Below, one piece after another: positions 52,474 through 63,714 of a stretch of 64,000 nucleotides of DNA. Source of the stretch: an uncultured Chryseobacterium sp. (GTDB lineage: Bacteria > Bacteroidota > Bacteroidia > Flavobacteriales > Weeksellaceae). The stretch covers positions 53,282-117,281 of the forward strand of contig CAJYXJ010000021.1 in assembly GCA_913778085.1 (NCBI GenBank), given 5' to 3'. A program made the translations under genes and the position numbers. Each line of letters opens with the position of its first letter. The stretch's first letter is position 1. Below the pieces are notes generated by a model. That model worked only from the letters and a program-made list of their open reading frames with translations, made no database searches and was not told the DNA's origin.

Positions 52474-55400
52474 AAATACGGTGCATGAAAGAAATGTAAA
52501 TAACCACCGGGAATACACACACCCGTTCAAAATAGATTGCGGTTTCTTAAAGCCTTCAGTAGGAAGGGATAATCCGAAGAGCAATAAAAATCCGGATATT
52601 GCATTTTTCACTGGAAATAAAAAAGATTCCGCGCTTCGATCAGGACTTGCTTTGAGTACTGATCAATTAAGAAGTTCTTCCGGATATCCAGATGTTTCTT
52701 TTGCTAATTCAACTTTGGCCAGGTCAGGCTTTATAGGGCAGATTGGAAATAAAGATGGGGAAAGAGATGAAGATGCGTCTGATAATATCTTTGATGTCTA
52801 CCTGGGAAATATTCTTCCGGGTAAATCCTATACCTTAAGGTATGAGGTAGATGGTTATTCTGATATGAATTCAGTAACAAGGAGCATCAATGGAAGTTTT
52901 GCTGTTGGCGGATATATAAAGTACAAAAAATCCGGCTGGAGCGAAGTTTCGGAAAATATAGATGCCGGTCTTCTGAAAAAGGGAAATAATACGGTTTTGT
53001 TTAACTCTTTAGGAAAAGGAGATTATTATCACATCAAAAATGTAAGAATTGTTGAAAACAAAACCGCTTCGAATAAGGCCTATGAAATTGTTTCCAAAGT
53101 ATACAATGATAAAGTATGCTACATAAGAGGATATGTCAATCCTTCTGCAGGAATTTCGTCTGTTGAAGTTCAGGGAGAAAGGATTACCCTGAAGGGCAAT
53201 GAATTTGAATATCTGTCCATCGGAAAGAAAGAGAATCTTTCAATTCCTGTTAGTTTTATACAGGGTAAAACTACGGCTTTAGAAGAATCCGTCGTTAAAA
53301 ATATATCACAAGAGGATCATATTTCTTCACTTGATTCTTACCGGGATCTGGGCGTCAATCTTGTTCATAAAGATGCATCCGGTGTTCTGACAGGACTTAG
53401 AACCATTGATCTTCCTCCTCTGGATCTTTCAACAGTAAATATAAGTTCGGGATATGCTGGTTTTTCATTTACCAATAAAACCGCAAAGTCTGTAACAGTT
53501 CATCTTCCTTATGATAAGGATAAAATTCCTAAAGGATATAATGATGAAGATATTGCTGCCTTTACATTTGATTATAAGGAAAAGAAATGGATTCAGGCAG
53601 ATATAGACAGTGTTAATACGGCTAAAAACTATATTGTCCTGCATACTTTACTGAAACAAGCCCGTTTTGTAGCAGGAGTGTCCAGACAGCCCGAAAGTCC
53701 TGAAGCAGGAGCTGAAGCTCCGACAGGATTCGACGATATGCCTATTGCCAATCCGGGATCAAAAATCAATCTTATTTCTCCGCCAACCCCTAATCAGCAG
53801 GGAAGTACCAATGTACAGTATCCTATAGAGATTCCATCCGGTATCGGAGGGTTTCAGCCCAGTGTATCTCTGGTTTACAACAGTGACAATAAATTTGGAT
53901 GGGCCGGAACGGGGTGGGATGTCCCCGTAGAAACCATTGATCTTGATACCCGTTGGGGAGTTCCTGAATTTAACAGCACCAACGAATCTGAAATTTATAC
54001 CATTGCCGGTGAACAGCTGGTGTTTAAAGATGATTACCTGCCTAATAAAGTGCCTTATGCAGAAGCAAGAACAAACGACAGGCTCTTTTATTACCGGAAT
54101 GGGATAAAAGAAGGATATACTGTAATCCGTAAAGGAAATTCTCCCGGTACGTATACCTGGGAAATACTGGACGGAAGCGGAACAAAGAAAGAATACAAAG
54201 ATGTATTAACCAATATTCCGGGCAATAATACTTCAGGAAATATTGTAAAATGGTATTTAACCAAAGTTACCGACCGTTTCGGGAATACGATAACCTATAC
54301 TTACACCGATACGTTTGAAGGGGGAGGAAAGAATAAATACCTTTCCCGGATTGTTTACAGCACTAATACCTTTATTGATTTTGAAAATGAGCCGGGGATA
54401 AGACCTGATATGATCCTCAATAATAAATTGGGGGTAAAGTTATCTGATGCAAAAATTTTAAGAAAAATAACGGTTTCAAGAGCAAATACGGTCATCAGGG
54501 AATATCAGTTGAATAACACTTTAATCGGTCAGTTCTCAAAAAGGCTTTTGAAGGAGATCATCCAGAAGGATGGTAATGGAAATGTATTCAATAAACATGT
54601 CCTGAGTTATAATACGGCGCAAGCAATCTTTGATAAATTTCCTACAAAAGTTTATAATACCCCTAAAGATAATGATGACGTTGGTTCTTTTTCGGGAGGA
54701 AATACCAGCTTTATCGGCGGAAGCTATGCAAAGAATAAAAATATAAGGGGATCTTTAAGTTTTGGATGGGGATTTTGTATTGGTGGTTCGGTAAACAAAA
54801 AAGGAACAATCGGAATTACGGGGAGTTATGATGACAACCGATCCTATGGTAAAAACCAGCTTATCGATATGGATGGAGATGGCTTGCTGGATAAAGCCTT
54901 TTATGCATCAAACGGAACCATCGGCTTCCGAAAAAATGGCAAAACCTCCTTTGGGGGTACTTATTCGTCCATAGGTCTTCCAGGAGAAACTCCTATTACC
55001 CGACATAATTCCTATAACACAACAATAGGATTGGAATATTCCTTCAGAAGAGGCGTTGTAGGCATTAATTACTCTTGGGGTAACAGCAACGCTCCGACCT
55101 ATTTCTCAGATGTAAACGGAGACGGGCTTGTGGATATGGTTAATTACGGAGAGGTTTTCTTTGGTAAAATAAGAAATGGGGCTCTTCAATTTAAGTCACA
55201 GAATTCTTCTACGACTGTAAATGTAACGGAAGAAACTCCTAATGCCATTCTGGCGGGAAGCCCTGCCGTTATGGATACGATAAATACCACTCAACTTACT
55301 TCGTCCCTTGCAAACATCGTAAGGATGTGGGAAGCCCCTGTTGCTGGAGATATTCGAATTTTTAACAATATTTCATTATTACAGAACTCCCAGGACGGCG

Positions 55401-58400
55401 TGGATGTCTGGATTGAAAGAGGAGAAATGAAAAAAGCAAACGAAGACAATTCAGCCTTTTCGCCTGCTAACTCGACCCAGATTTCTTCGGTGGTTACCTT
55501 AACTGCTTCCGGACAGACACAAAACCTTTCAGCCGGTACCCATGTTGAGAAAGGACAGAGGATTTTTGTAGTTGCTTCATCTAAAACCGGTCCGGACGGA
55601 GATAAAGTCAGTGTAACGACCAGTATTGAGTATACGTCTGTTCCGGGGGTTACCAATCTGGCACTAATTGATGCCAATACTAATAATTACTATAAATTCA
55701 ATTCGTCCACTCATTATTTGGCTTCCAGCAAGAAGGATAATGTTGTAGGTGATAAGAGCAAAGTAAAGATTTCATGGGGAGGGCTTTCCAGTCAGACTTT
55801 TACAGATGATGTTGATTTTAAGATTTATAAATCCGTTCAGTCTGTTTCAGACACAACAGGTATTGCCCCACCTTCCACATTAATTTATCATCACAGACTG
55901 CCAAAAGGGTCAAGTTTAAATTCCGTAGTGGAAACCAGTAACCTGATTCCCAACTCGGATATCTCGAATATTCTGGTCAATCAGAATCCTTCGGATTCCA
56001 CCATGACCATGTTCCACTTTGATGTTTCTTCAGACACGAATGTTTCATGGGAAAAGATCAGATGGAGACCCGATATGACGGTAATGTCAGATACCGATAC
56101 AACAGCAGTGAAGACATTGGTCCAGTATAATCCCTATTCGGAAAGGCTGATCAACACACAACCCAAGGACTTTACAAAATACCTGAATTATCCATTCTGT
56201 GGCAGGGAGGACGATTGTCCGCCTCCTTATTACTGCAGATCATCTACCTCGTATTATGTTTTCCCTGATTTCAACGGAGACAGTACACAGAATGACTATA
56301 CCATCAGCTTAAGCTCGCCTCATAATACCAAGGTTACGTTTTCATTAAAAATAAGGGATAACAATGGGAATGTTTATACTGCAAAAAATACGGTCAATGT
56401 TGTAAACAATGTAATGCCGATTCCTAAAATCGATATTTGTGCGTTCTTTGCCACCATACCTTTGTCTTATAGCCAGCTTTATGCTTTACCTTTCTATTTT
56501 GAAATCAGTTCTCCGGATTATGTAGTTGCTAAAAATCTTTCATCGATAAATCCATATATCATTAATTCTGCATTTCTTGGAAATCCACCCATGGCTAATA
56601 CTGATCATAAAGCAGATTATTTTGCGTACAGATCTGATAATACCCATTACAACATCAATACAGGTCTGGTGTACCAGGGATGGGGAGGGTTTACTTATAA
56701 TGGTTCTAAATATGTGGGACAGCCGATCCGTGAAAATGAATTTACGGCTAATCCCGTGAGTACGGTTCCTGGTCCTGGCGGATCTTCGCCATGTAATCCT
56801 TCAGATCCGAATTATACTACCTGCATGATCAATTATATCACCCAGCAGAATAATAACCGCTATTTTACACCTTTAACACTGGACGCTGAGAAGTATGCTT
56901 ACATTTCTCCTTTAGAATCGGTGGAATTAACAGGTGATTATCTACAGCCGTTTATGCTGGGGGTAAGTACAGGCGGTCAGATTATTACACAGACGCCTGT
57001 TTTTGCTGTTCCTAATCCCCGGGGGATTATTCTGCGATCGAAATCGGACGGATTACATTTATTTGCAGCGGGCTCAATTACTCCATGGCTCGGAATCAGC
57101 GGACATGCCGGATTTTCTAACGATAAAACAGCAGATTATTTCCAGGACTTTAACGGAGACCAGTATCCCGATATTATTTCCGGCACCTATTTCCAGAGAA
57201 CCAATATTTTGGGGCAGCTCTCTACCGAAACAAGCATTGATAAAAAAGAAATCAAAAGTAAAGGATGGATATTGGGAGCGGGGCTTTCAGCCTCTCCTTC
57301 TATTGCAAAATTCAGTAGTACCTCCGGTATATTCTTCAATCTGGGGGGTGAAAAAGATTTGCATACCGGCTCCTCTTCGTTTGCTTTGGGAATCGGCGCC
57401 AATATCACTATAGGAAAAGCATGGGCACAAGGTAACGGAGTATGGGCAGACATGAATGGAGACGGATTGATGGATTATGTTTCGGATGGAAATGTTTATC
57501 TCAATAACGGAAATGGATTTGCTTATGATCCTTATGGATGGAATGTCTCCGAAGTTTCTAAGAACGATTCCTTTGCGGTTTCCGGAGGCGGAGGATTCAG
57601 TATGGCAAACGGAAGCTGGGCCGCAGGTGTCGGGCTTTCCAAATCCAATTCAACGGCAAAAACAGGTCTCATCGATGTCAATGGTGACGGGATGGCTGAT
57701 AAAATCGTGAAGAATGGGGATACGTATGAAATCTGGATGAATAACGGGACCTCATTTATATCACCCAATAATTTTAATAAAAATTTCAGCCTGAATAATA
57801 AACAGAACTCTTCCGGGAGTAACTTTTTCGGTACATTGTGTGCGTGTTTCGGTATAAAGATCTGTTTATCGGGAGGCTTTAGTACGGATAAATCGGTCAA
57901 CAAGCAAGAGGTTGATTTAAGGGATTTTGATGGAGATGGTTATCCGGACCTGCTGATTTCCGATAAAGATACAGAACTAACCTATTACCATAATAACCTG
58001 GCACAAGCAAACCTGTTGCTTCTCATTGAAAATCCTCTTCAGGGGGCTATACAAATGGAGTATAATTATGTTAATGAAAATGGAAATTTAGGCTCGTTAG
58101 TAGGCGGAACCTATCAAATGCCTTTTTCAAAAACAGTAATGTCTGGCGTTGCCATATGGAATTTCAGACCATTCGACACTACATTGCCAATGACTAATGG
58201 AATTCTCGATCCTCAGAAAGTGAAACCAAGAGAAAAATTTCTTTTTGAATATGAAAAAGGGGTTCATGACAGAAGGGAAAGAGAGTTTTTAGGATTTGGA
58301 ATAGTCAAGACGAAGATATTAAATGATGGGGCACTTCATCAAACCCAAGTTACCGAGTATGAAACAGATTATACAGGAAATGAGGGTAATTTCTTTGTTA

Positions 58401-61400
58401 ACTACAACGATACCAAAGTAAGACAGTATTTCTATAAGAAAGGACTGGTCCGGTCGACCTATCTTTTAGACAGCCAGAACAGAAAACGTTCAGAAACAAA
58501 GAATACCTACCGTTATTTCGACCAGAGTTCTTCTTCCGGTTATCAGCTTACGGAAAACCAGACAGAACCTCAATATAAAGATATCGGAAGGATAATCCCT
58601 TTATTGTATAAGGCAGAATCCTCTTTTACCGAATATGCGGGAGGAAACAGTCATAGTAAAACGACCATCAGGACCATCGATTCTTATGATAAGTATGGAA
58701 ATGTCACCCAGTCTACGGACAGGGGAGTATCCATAAGCAATGTTTTGGATGACGTTAAGATGAATGTCTCGTATCATAACCCGGGAATTAAAAACATTGT
58801 AGGGGTTCCTTCGGAACAGACTATTACGGCAGGAGGCCAGCTGGTAAGAAAAAGTACCACTGAACAGGATGCTGCCCAGAATATCAAAAAGATCAGAAAG
58901 TATCTGGGAACGCAAACGGCAGACTTTGATATGGAGTATGATACCTATGGTAATCTTACCAAGGTTACACAGCCTGTATCAGCAAATACGCAGCGGATGT
59001 ATTATTCTTACTCATACGATCCGGTTTATCATACCTATCTTGTACAGACCACAGATGCCTACGGTTATACATCTTCAACACAATATGACAATAATTATCT
59101 GTTAGGAGTTCCGACGGTAATAACGGATATTAATGGAGTAACTTCTGCATATAACTATGACAGTTTCGGAAGGCTCACCCGGTACCGTTCACCACTGGAT
59201 GGCGACTGGACGGTAAAAATGTATTACTATCCCTCAGATGTAATGCCGGTAGCGGTAACGGAGAGAAAAGCCCCTTCTGTTAACGGTAATGTTCCTGCCG
59301 ATAATTATTTCAGCAGTCTTTTCAGTGATGCATGGGGCGCTGGGCTTATGATGAAAAAACTCTTTAAGAAGGAGAGCGGAACGTACTATTTTGCCAACAA
59401 TATCTATCAGATCAAAGATAAGCTGGGAAGACCGGTGAAAACCATTATCAGGGATAAGGTGACTACGGGAACCAATATCATGACTTCCCTGAGAACATTT
59501 GATGATTATCTGACTTCTGAAGACCAGGCAGCACAGCTGTATACGACTACCGTTTATGACGATATCGATCGCCCGATAAGTATAACGCAAAACAGTGTAA
59601 ATACCAATACGGGGATGCAAAACCTTGTAACAAAAATATTTTATGAATTTGGAGCCGACCGGAACGGGCTTACCCAGTTTTCGACAAGGACACAAAGTCC
59701 ATTGGGGAACACTACTATTTCCTACACGGATGAAAAAGGGCAAACCACAGCCAGCAAGCAGACTGCCGGTAGCCAGGATCTATGGACAAGCTATGGATAT
59801 GATCTATTAGGACAGCTTACCGAAATAGACGATACGGGATATAACCCAACCAAATATATCTATGATATGTTGGGCAGAAAAGTTTCCGAACAGCAGTCAG
59901 ATGCCGGAATCTCTACTTTCAGTTATGACCTGAGCGGAAAAATGACCAGTTCAAGCTCTGCCGTACTGAATTCCAACGGACAACAAATAAATTACAGATA
60001 TTACTATGATCAGCTTACTTCAGTAAACTATCCGACCCATGTGGTATCTTTTGAATACGGAGCTGCGGGAGCTGCTGATTTTGCAGCAGGAAGACTGGTA
60101 AGGCAGAAAGATAAAACAGGAACCCAGGTATTTAAGTATAACGCGGTAGGCCAGGTTAGAGAGAATACCCGGGTCGTTGTAGCTCCTAATAATGTTCCGA
60201 AAATGTTTAAAACATCCTTCGTGTACGATGCGTTGGGAAGGATCAACAAGATCAATTATCCGGACACCGAAGAAGTTACCTATAATTATAATATGGCGGG
60301 ATTGCTGGATAACATCCAGAGCAAGCTGCCGGGAGAAATTAAAGTCAAACCCATTGTTTACTCCCTGACGTATGACAGCAGGGATCAGATGACTTCTTAT
60401 CTTTCCGCAAACGGAACAAAGACAAATTATACCTATGATCCTTGGGGAAGAACAAAAGAGCTGTCCCTTTTATACACTACAGGAACAAATATCCGTACAA
60501 ACCAGTATTCTTTTAATGGCAACGGAAATATAGCCAATATTAATGGGGTAACACCAATGTCAGGCAATTACCCTTCTATGGATATGGCCATTGCTACACA
60601 AAAGACCTTTAATTATGATCCTTTTGGAAGGTTGGGGTCTGCACAGATTTTGGTAAAAGGAAAGAAAATTAGCAAGTATTATACTTTGAATATGAAGTAT
60701 AATAATGTTGGGAATATGGCTATTAAGGATTTCAGGCTGAAATCCTATCAGAACGGACCATGTCAGTTCCCTCAGAATGAAGGGAACGTGGGAAGTTATC
60801 AATATGATAATCCTAACCACCCTAATGCCGTATCTTCTATAAAGTATGATAAGTTTCAAAGCTTTACCTCACCTCTGGATTGTGGAACCGCACCAGCTGC
60901 TTCACCGGTTCAGGCGACAGAAGTGTTTTCTTATGACCTGAACGGAAATCTTACAGCAATTGAGGATAAAAATTCTGCCGATGGGGATTTCAGAAACCTG
61001 TATTGGGATGAAGAAAACAGGTTGAAGGCAGTGGTTACTCAACAACAGAATCTTAACTATTATGTATATGATGCTGCAGGAGAGAGAATTCTTAAAAATG
61101 ATGCCGTTTCCAAAAAACTTTACGTGAATGGAAATGACCCTGCTCAGACGACTCAGATGGGTGCCTTTATCTACTACCCAAGCGGATATGTTGTGTTGAG
61201 TGAAAAAAATATGAGTAAGCATTACTATATGGGCAGCCAAAGAATAGCGACCCGTGTAAGCGATGTTCCTTCCCATAGGTTTAAGATTAATCTGGCAGGA
61301 GAATATGATGATCTTGCGAATGCGCTTTATGAAGAGATCAATGATATTATTATGCAGGCCGGGCTTCCTCCGGCAGTTTGGGTGGCCAATGAAGATTCGC

Positions 61401-63172
61401 AGGGAACCTATACCCCTCCTGTTTCCACGACCAGCGATCCTACTATATGTTCTTATCTTGTAGAACAGCAACTGATGATTTTCGAGCAGGATCATAATAT
61501 GGAATGCTTCGAACAGCTTAAGGAAGCTTATGGTAATGCTCTTAGTAACGGAAACGTGTGTGATATGTGGAACGTATTTTTACAGTCTGATTGTATGCTT
61601 AATTATACCCCTCCCGAGCCGGTAAAATCTGAAATGTACTGGATCCATCCGGATCATCTGAGCGGGGCTTCCATCCTGGTCAACAGCGGAGGAAAAGTAA
61701 CCAACTGGTACGAATACATGCCATATGGGGAAATGTTGATGGAAAACTCTAACCAGCAATATAACAATCCATACAAATACAACGGTAAAGAATTTGATGC
61801 AGCTACCGGGTATTATTACTATGGTGCCAGGTATTACGATCCTAAACGCAGTTTCTGGCTGTCCGTAGATCCACTCGCAGATATCAGTGGTTCTCCTTAT
61901 GCTTATGTGTGGAATGATCCTGTAAATTATGCCGATCCATCCGGGATGCTGGGAGAAAGAGTCGGAGGTGAGGGTCCAAATCCGGATAAAGGATGGAGAA
62001 GATGGTTGTGGAATAGAGCTCATCGAAATGCACAACGTTACGCAAACAAGATGCAATTCGGGGGAAATAGTGTTAATACATATAAGCATAATGATGGAGA
62101 TTGGAGTGTAGATACAAACTTCGGAAATGGGCTTCATAATAGAGCTACTTTCTCTGGTCAAGGAGAAGTTTATAATAGAGATTATGGTGTTTACGTAGGG
62201 GATATTCAAGGACAAAATGAGTCTTCTAATACTATTACCAATTATCCGGCACCAGGCTTTAATACACCAACTATTGGCTCTCCTGCAGATAATCCATATG
62301 CTAATCCGTCTTCTCAATTAGCTTATACTACATTAATTGCGATGCAGGAGGCTCCTTTTGTTATACTTCCCGAATTAATTCCTGCTAAGTACGGCAATAT
62401 TGCTAAAAGTATAATTTGTGGTCCACTAAGACAATTAACAAAAGGATTAATAGAAATTTGTTTTATAAAAGGAACTTTAGTAGCCACAGAAAAAAGCAAA
62501 AAAAAGATTGAGGATATCAAAAAAGGTGATTGGGTATGGAGTTACAATGAAGAAACAGGCAAGAAAGAACTTAGAAAAGTTGTGGAATTATCCCGAAATA
62601 CTTCTTCATCATTAGTGAAAATCTCTGTAAACGGTAAAGAAATTACATGTACACTAGAACATCCATTCTATGTAAACGGAGATTGGGTTGAAGCCAAAGA
62701 GCTTACTAAGGGAATACTTTTAACTACTTTAGATGGAAATACTTCTGCTATAGAGTCTATTAAATTTTTGGATAAAAAGGTAGAAGTGTATAACTTTGAA
62801 GTAGAAGGCAATCACAATTATTACGTTTCTGATATTGGCATTTTAGTGCATAATAATTGTCTAAATTGGTTAAATAAAGCAAGAAAATTAAGTGTTATCA
62901 GAAATGGCTGTGAAGTGGTGGCCGATAGAGCTGTAAAATCCTTAGGAGAAGGAGCAGAATATTTACAAATAACACCAAGATTTGGAAATCAATTAGGTAA
63001 TGTGGCAGGAGAAAATTCAGGATGGAGTTGGCATGTTGCTGCAACTAAAAATGGGATGGTTTATGATCGATTAACGGGCTCAGCTGGAATGAAAATAGAA
63101 AACTACAAACAATTATTTGAATATCATTCAGATCTCATGTTTGAAATTGTTTCCAAGAGAACAGTAAAATAG
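52400..63172 (+). CDS. Giant RHS polymorphic toxin with SpvB head, Hint autoprotease and papain-like tip
   Basis: About 3,590 residues, read from a TTG; the real N-terminus is in another frame (52357). Domains in order: SpvB-type head (~464-515, STNVQYPIEIPSGIGGFQPSVSLVYNS), VCBS/FG-GAP calcium loops (DMDGDGLLDKAF ~823, DVNGDGLVDM ~904, DFNGDQYPDI ~1583, DMNGDGLMDY ~1684, DVNGDGMADK ~1758, DFDGDGYPDL ~1842), RHS/YD repeats (~2170-3000), and the RHS core around residue 3153 (RYYDPKRSFWLSVDPLADI). A Hint domain starts at Cys3354 (CFIKGTLVAT) and ends HNNC near 3484-3487. The last ~104 residues are a papain-like tip with Cys3504 (NGC), His3545 (WSWHVAA) and Asp3556 (MVYDRLTG). The RHS shell would encapsulate and, through Hint cleavage, free the toxin. 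Confidence 0.85.
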   Translation: MKCFRFSFPLCYRYAAGLFTRSPHRNTVHERNVNNHREYTHPFKIDCGFLKPSVGRDNPKSNKNPDIAFFTGNKKDSALRSGLALSTDQLRSSSGYPDVSFANSTLARSGFIGQIGNKDGERDEDASDNIFDVYLGNILPGKSYTLRYEVDGYSDMNSVTRSINGSFAVGGYIKYKKSGWSEVSENIDAGLLKKGNNTVLFNSLGKGDYYHIKNVRIVENKTASNKAYEIVSKVYNDKVCYIRGYVNPSAGISSVEVQGERITLKGNEFEYLSIGKKENLSIPVSFIQGKTTALEESVVKNISQEDHISSLDSYRDLGVNLVHKDASGVLTGLRTIDLPPLDLSTVNISSGYAGFSFTNKTAKSVTVHLPYDKDKIPKGYNDEDIAAFTFDYKEKKWIQADIDSVNTAKNYIVLHTLLKQARFVAGVSRQPESPEAGAEAPTGFDDMPIANPGSKINLISPPTPNQQGSTNVQYPIEIPSGIGGFQPSVSLVYNSDNKFGWAGTGWDVPVETIDLDTRWGVPEFNSTNESEIYTIAGEQLVFKDDYLPNKVPYAEARTNDRLFYYRNGIKEGYTVIRKGNSPGTYTWEILDGSGTKKEYKDVLTNIPGNNTSGNIVKWYLTKVTDRFGNTITYTYTDTFEGGGKNKYLSRIVYSTNTFIDFENEPGIRPDMILNNKLGVKLSDAKILRKITVSRANTVIREYQLNNTLIGQFSKRLLKEIIQKDGNGNVFNKHVLSYNTAQAIFDKFPTKVYNTPKDNDDVGSFSGGNTSFIGGSYAKNKNIRGSLSFGWGFCIGGSVNKKGTIGITGSYDDNRSYGKNQLIDMDGDGLLDKAFYASNGTIGFRKNGKTSFGGTYSSIGLPGETPITRHNSYNTTIGLEYSFRRGVVGINYSWGNSNAPTYFSDVNGDGLVDMVNYGEVFFGKIRNGALQFKSQNSSTTVNVTEETPNAILAGSPAVMDTINTTQLTSSLANIVRMWEAPVAGDIRIFNNISLLQNSQDGVDVWIERGEMKKANEDNSAFSPANSTQISSVVTLTASGQTQNLSAGTHVEKGQRIFVVASSKTGPDGDKVSVTTSIEYTSVPGVTNLALIDANTNNYYKFNSSTHYLASSKKDNVVGDKSKVKISWGGLSSQTFTDDVDFKIYKSVQSVSDTTGIAPPSTLIYHHRLPKGSSLNSVVETSNLIPNSDISNILVNQNPSDSTMTMFHFDVSSDTNVSWEKIRWRPDMTVMSDTDTTAVKTLVQYNPYSERLINTQPKDFTKYLNYPFCGREDDCPPPYYCRSSTSYYVFPDFNGDSTQNDYTISLSSPHNTKVTFSLKIRDNNGNVYTAKNTVNVVNNVMPIPKIDICAFFATIPLSYSQLYALPFYFEISSPDYVVAKNLSSINPYIINSAFLGNPPMANTDHKADYFAYRSDNTHYNINTGLVYQGWGGFTYNGSKYVGQPIRENEFTANPVSTVPGPGGSSPCNPSDPNYTTCMINYITQQNNNRYFTPLTLDAEKYAYISPLESVELTGDYLQPFMLGVSTGGQIITQTPVFAVPNPRGIILRSKSDGLHLFAAGSITPWLGISGHAGFSNDKTADYFQDFNGDQYPDIISGTYFQRTNILGQLSTETSIDKKEIKSKGWILGAGLSASPSIAKFSSTSGIFFNLGGEKDLHTGSSSFALGIGANITIGKAWAQGNGVWADMNGDGLMDYVSDGNVYLNNGNGFAYDPYGWNVSEVSKNDSFAVSGGGGFSMANGSWAAGVGLSKSNSTAKTGLIDVNGDGMADKIVKNGDTYEIWMNNGTSFISPNNFNKNFSLNNKQNSSGSNFFGTLCACFGIKICLSGGFSTDKSVNKQEVDLRDFDGDGYPDLLISDKDTELTYYHNNLAQANLLLLIENPLQGAIQMEYNYVNENGNLGSLVGGTYQMPFSKTVMSGVAIWNFRPFDTTLPMTNGILDPQKVKPREKFLFEYEKGVHDRREREFLGFGIVKTKILNDGALHQTQVTEYETDYTGNEGNFFVNYNDTKVRQYFYKKGLVRSTYLLDSQNRKRSETKNTYRYFDQSSSSGYQLTENQTEPQYKDIGRIIPLLYKAESSFTEYAGGNSHSKTTIRTIDSYDKYGNVTQSTDRGVSISNVLDDVKMNVSYHNPGIKNIVGVPSEQTITAGGQLVRKSTTEQDAAQNIKKIRKYLGTQTADFDMEYDTYGNLTKVTQPVSANTQRMYYSYSYDPVYHTYLVQTTDAYGYTSSTQYDNNYLLGVPTVITDINGVTSAYNYDSFGRLTRYRSPLDGDWTVKMYYYPSDVMPVAVTERKAPSVNGNVPADNYFSSLFSDAWGAGLMMKKLFKKESGTYYFANNIYQIKDKLGRPVKTIIRDKVTTGTNIMTSLRTFDDYLTSEDQAAQLYTTTVYDDIDRPISITQNSVNTNTGMQNLVTKIFYEFGADRNGLTQFSTRTQSPLGNTTISYTDEKGQTTASKQTAGSQDLWTSYGYDLLGQLTEIDDTGYNPTKYIYDMLGRKVSEQQSDAGISTFSYDLSGKMTSSSSAVLNSNGQQINYRYYYDQLTSVNYPTHVVSFEYGAAGAADFAAGRLVRQKDKTGTQVFKYNAVGQVRENTRVVVAPNNVPKMFKTSFVYDALGRINKINYPDTEEVTYNYNMAGLLDNIQSKLPGEIKVKPIVYSLTYDSRDQMTSYLSANGTKTNYTYDPWGRTKELSLLYTTGTNIRTNQYSFNGNGNIANINGVTPMSGNYPSMDMAIATQKTFNYDPFGRLGSAQILVKGKKISKYYTLNMKYNNVGNMAIKDFRLKSYQNGPCQFPQNEGNVGSYQYDNPNHPNAVSSIKYDKFQSFTSPLDCGTAPAASPVQATEVFSYDLNGNLTAIEDKNSADGDFRNLYWDEENRLKAVVTQQQNLNYYVYDAAGERILKNDAVSKKLYVNGNDPAQTTQMGAFIYYPSGYVVLSEKNMSKHYYMGSQRIATRVSDVPSHRFKINLAGEYDDLANALYEEINDIIMQAGLPPAVWVANEDSQGTYTPPVSTTSDPTICSYLVEQQLMIFEQDHNMECFEQLKEAYGNALSNGNVCDMWNVFLQSDCMLNYTPPEPVKSEMYWIHPDHLSGASILVNSGGKVTNWYEYMPYGEMLMENSNQQYNNPYKYNGKEFDAATGYYYYGARYYDPKRSFWLSVDPLADISGSPYAYVWNDPVNYADPSGMLGERVGGEGPNPDKGWRRWLWNRAHRNAQRYANKMQFGGNSVNTYKHNDGDWSVDTNFGNGLHNRATFSGQGEVYNRDYGVYVGDIQGQNESSNTITNYPAPGFNTPTIGSPADNPYANPSSQLAYTTLIAMQEAPFVILPELIPAKYGNIAKSIICGPLRQLTKGLIEICFIKGTLVATEKSKKKIEDIKKGDWVWSYNEETGKKELRKVVELSRNTSSSLVKISVNGKEITCTLEHPFYVNGDWVEAKELTKGILLTTLDGNTSAIESIKFLDKKVEVYNFEVEGNHNYYVSDIGILVHNNCLNWLNKARKLSVIRNGCEVVADRAVKSLGEGAEYLQITPRFGNQLGNVAGENSGWSWHVAATKNGMVYDRLTGSAGMKIENYKQLFEYHSDLMFEIVSKRTVK

Positions 63173-63176
63173 TATA

Positions 63177-63518
63177 ATGAAAACAAAAATTATCGGATTA
63201 ATACATATTATAAAAAGGCGCCCTGGCATGGTTTTCTTTAATGGTGCTAATGCTGCATTAAAAGACTATATTCATTTTTTCGAAGGTGTCTTTTATAGTC
63301 TAGAGTTTAGTTATAATGTAGATTTCGAAAGAGAAATCTCAAAATGGTATCAAAAACGAATTGATTTCAAAGCCCCAAATATGAATTGGTTTGCACAGTT
63401 TGAGCATATAAACAAAGATTTATCTGAAATAGAAAAAACGAATAGATTTTTAGATACATTAGAAGATTTTTTTAAAAATAATAATTCTTTGTCAGAATAC
63501 AAGTTTCAGGATCATTAG
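63177..63518 (+). CDS. Candidate immunity protein to the papain-like RHS toxin
   Basis: A 113-residue soluble protein beginning MKTKIIGLIHIIKRRPGMVF and continuing LKDYIHFFEGVFYSLEFSYNVDFEREISKWYQKRIDFKAPNMNWFAQFEHINKD. It is helical with aromatic residues and lacks a signal peptide, which fits protection against a toxin acting in the cytoplasm. It starts 4 bases after the giant RHS stop. I do not recognise a named immunity family. The role is inferred only from position. It is AT-rich like the toxin tip, as expected for a cassette. Confidence 0.65.
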   Translation: MKTKIIGLIHIIKRRPGMVFFNGANAALKDYIHFFEGVFYSLEFSYNVDFEREISKWYQKRIDFKAPNMNWFAQFEHINKDLSEIEKTNRFLDTLEDFFKNNNSLSEYKFQDH

Positions 63519-63609
63519 CCAATCATTTTCAATTTTGAGTGAACATTATTTTTCTAATAAATCAAGAATTTTCACGAAGAAATTGATTTATACAGATAGT
63601 CAATTTTAA

Positions 63610-63684
63610 ACTGGAATAGAATGTCCAATGCCCACTGCAGAACTTGTTTCATGAGCAGTCGTAACAGCAAATGATTTTTCTGAA
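63610..63684 (+). pseudogene. Decayed toxin-tip remnant
   Basis: One frame reads TGIECPMPTAELVS, then a TGA at 63652-63654, then AVVTANDFSEGH and a stop. It resembles the very end of a secreted toxin tip but has no start, and the DNA before it (63519-63609) is not coding. It precedes the small gene at 63715 as a toxin would precede its immunity gene. Confidence 0.35.
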
Positions 63685-63714
63685 GGGCATTAAGAAATGC
63701 AAAAATAATAAATT

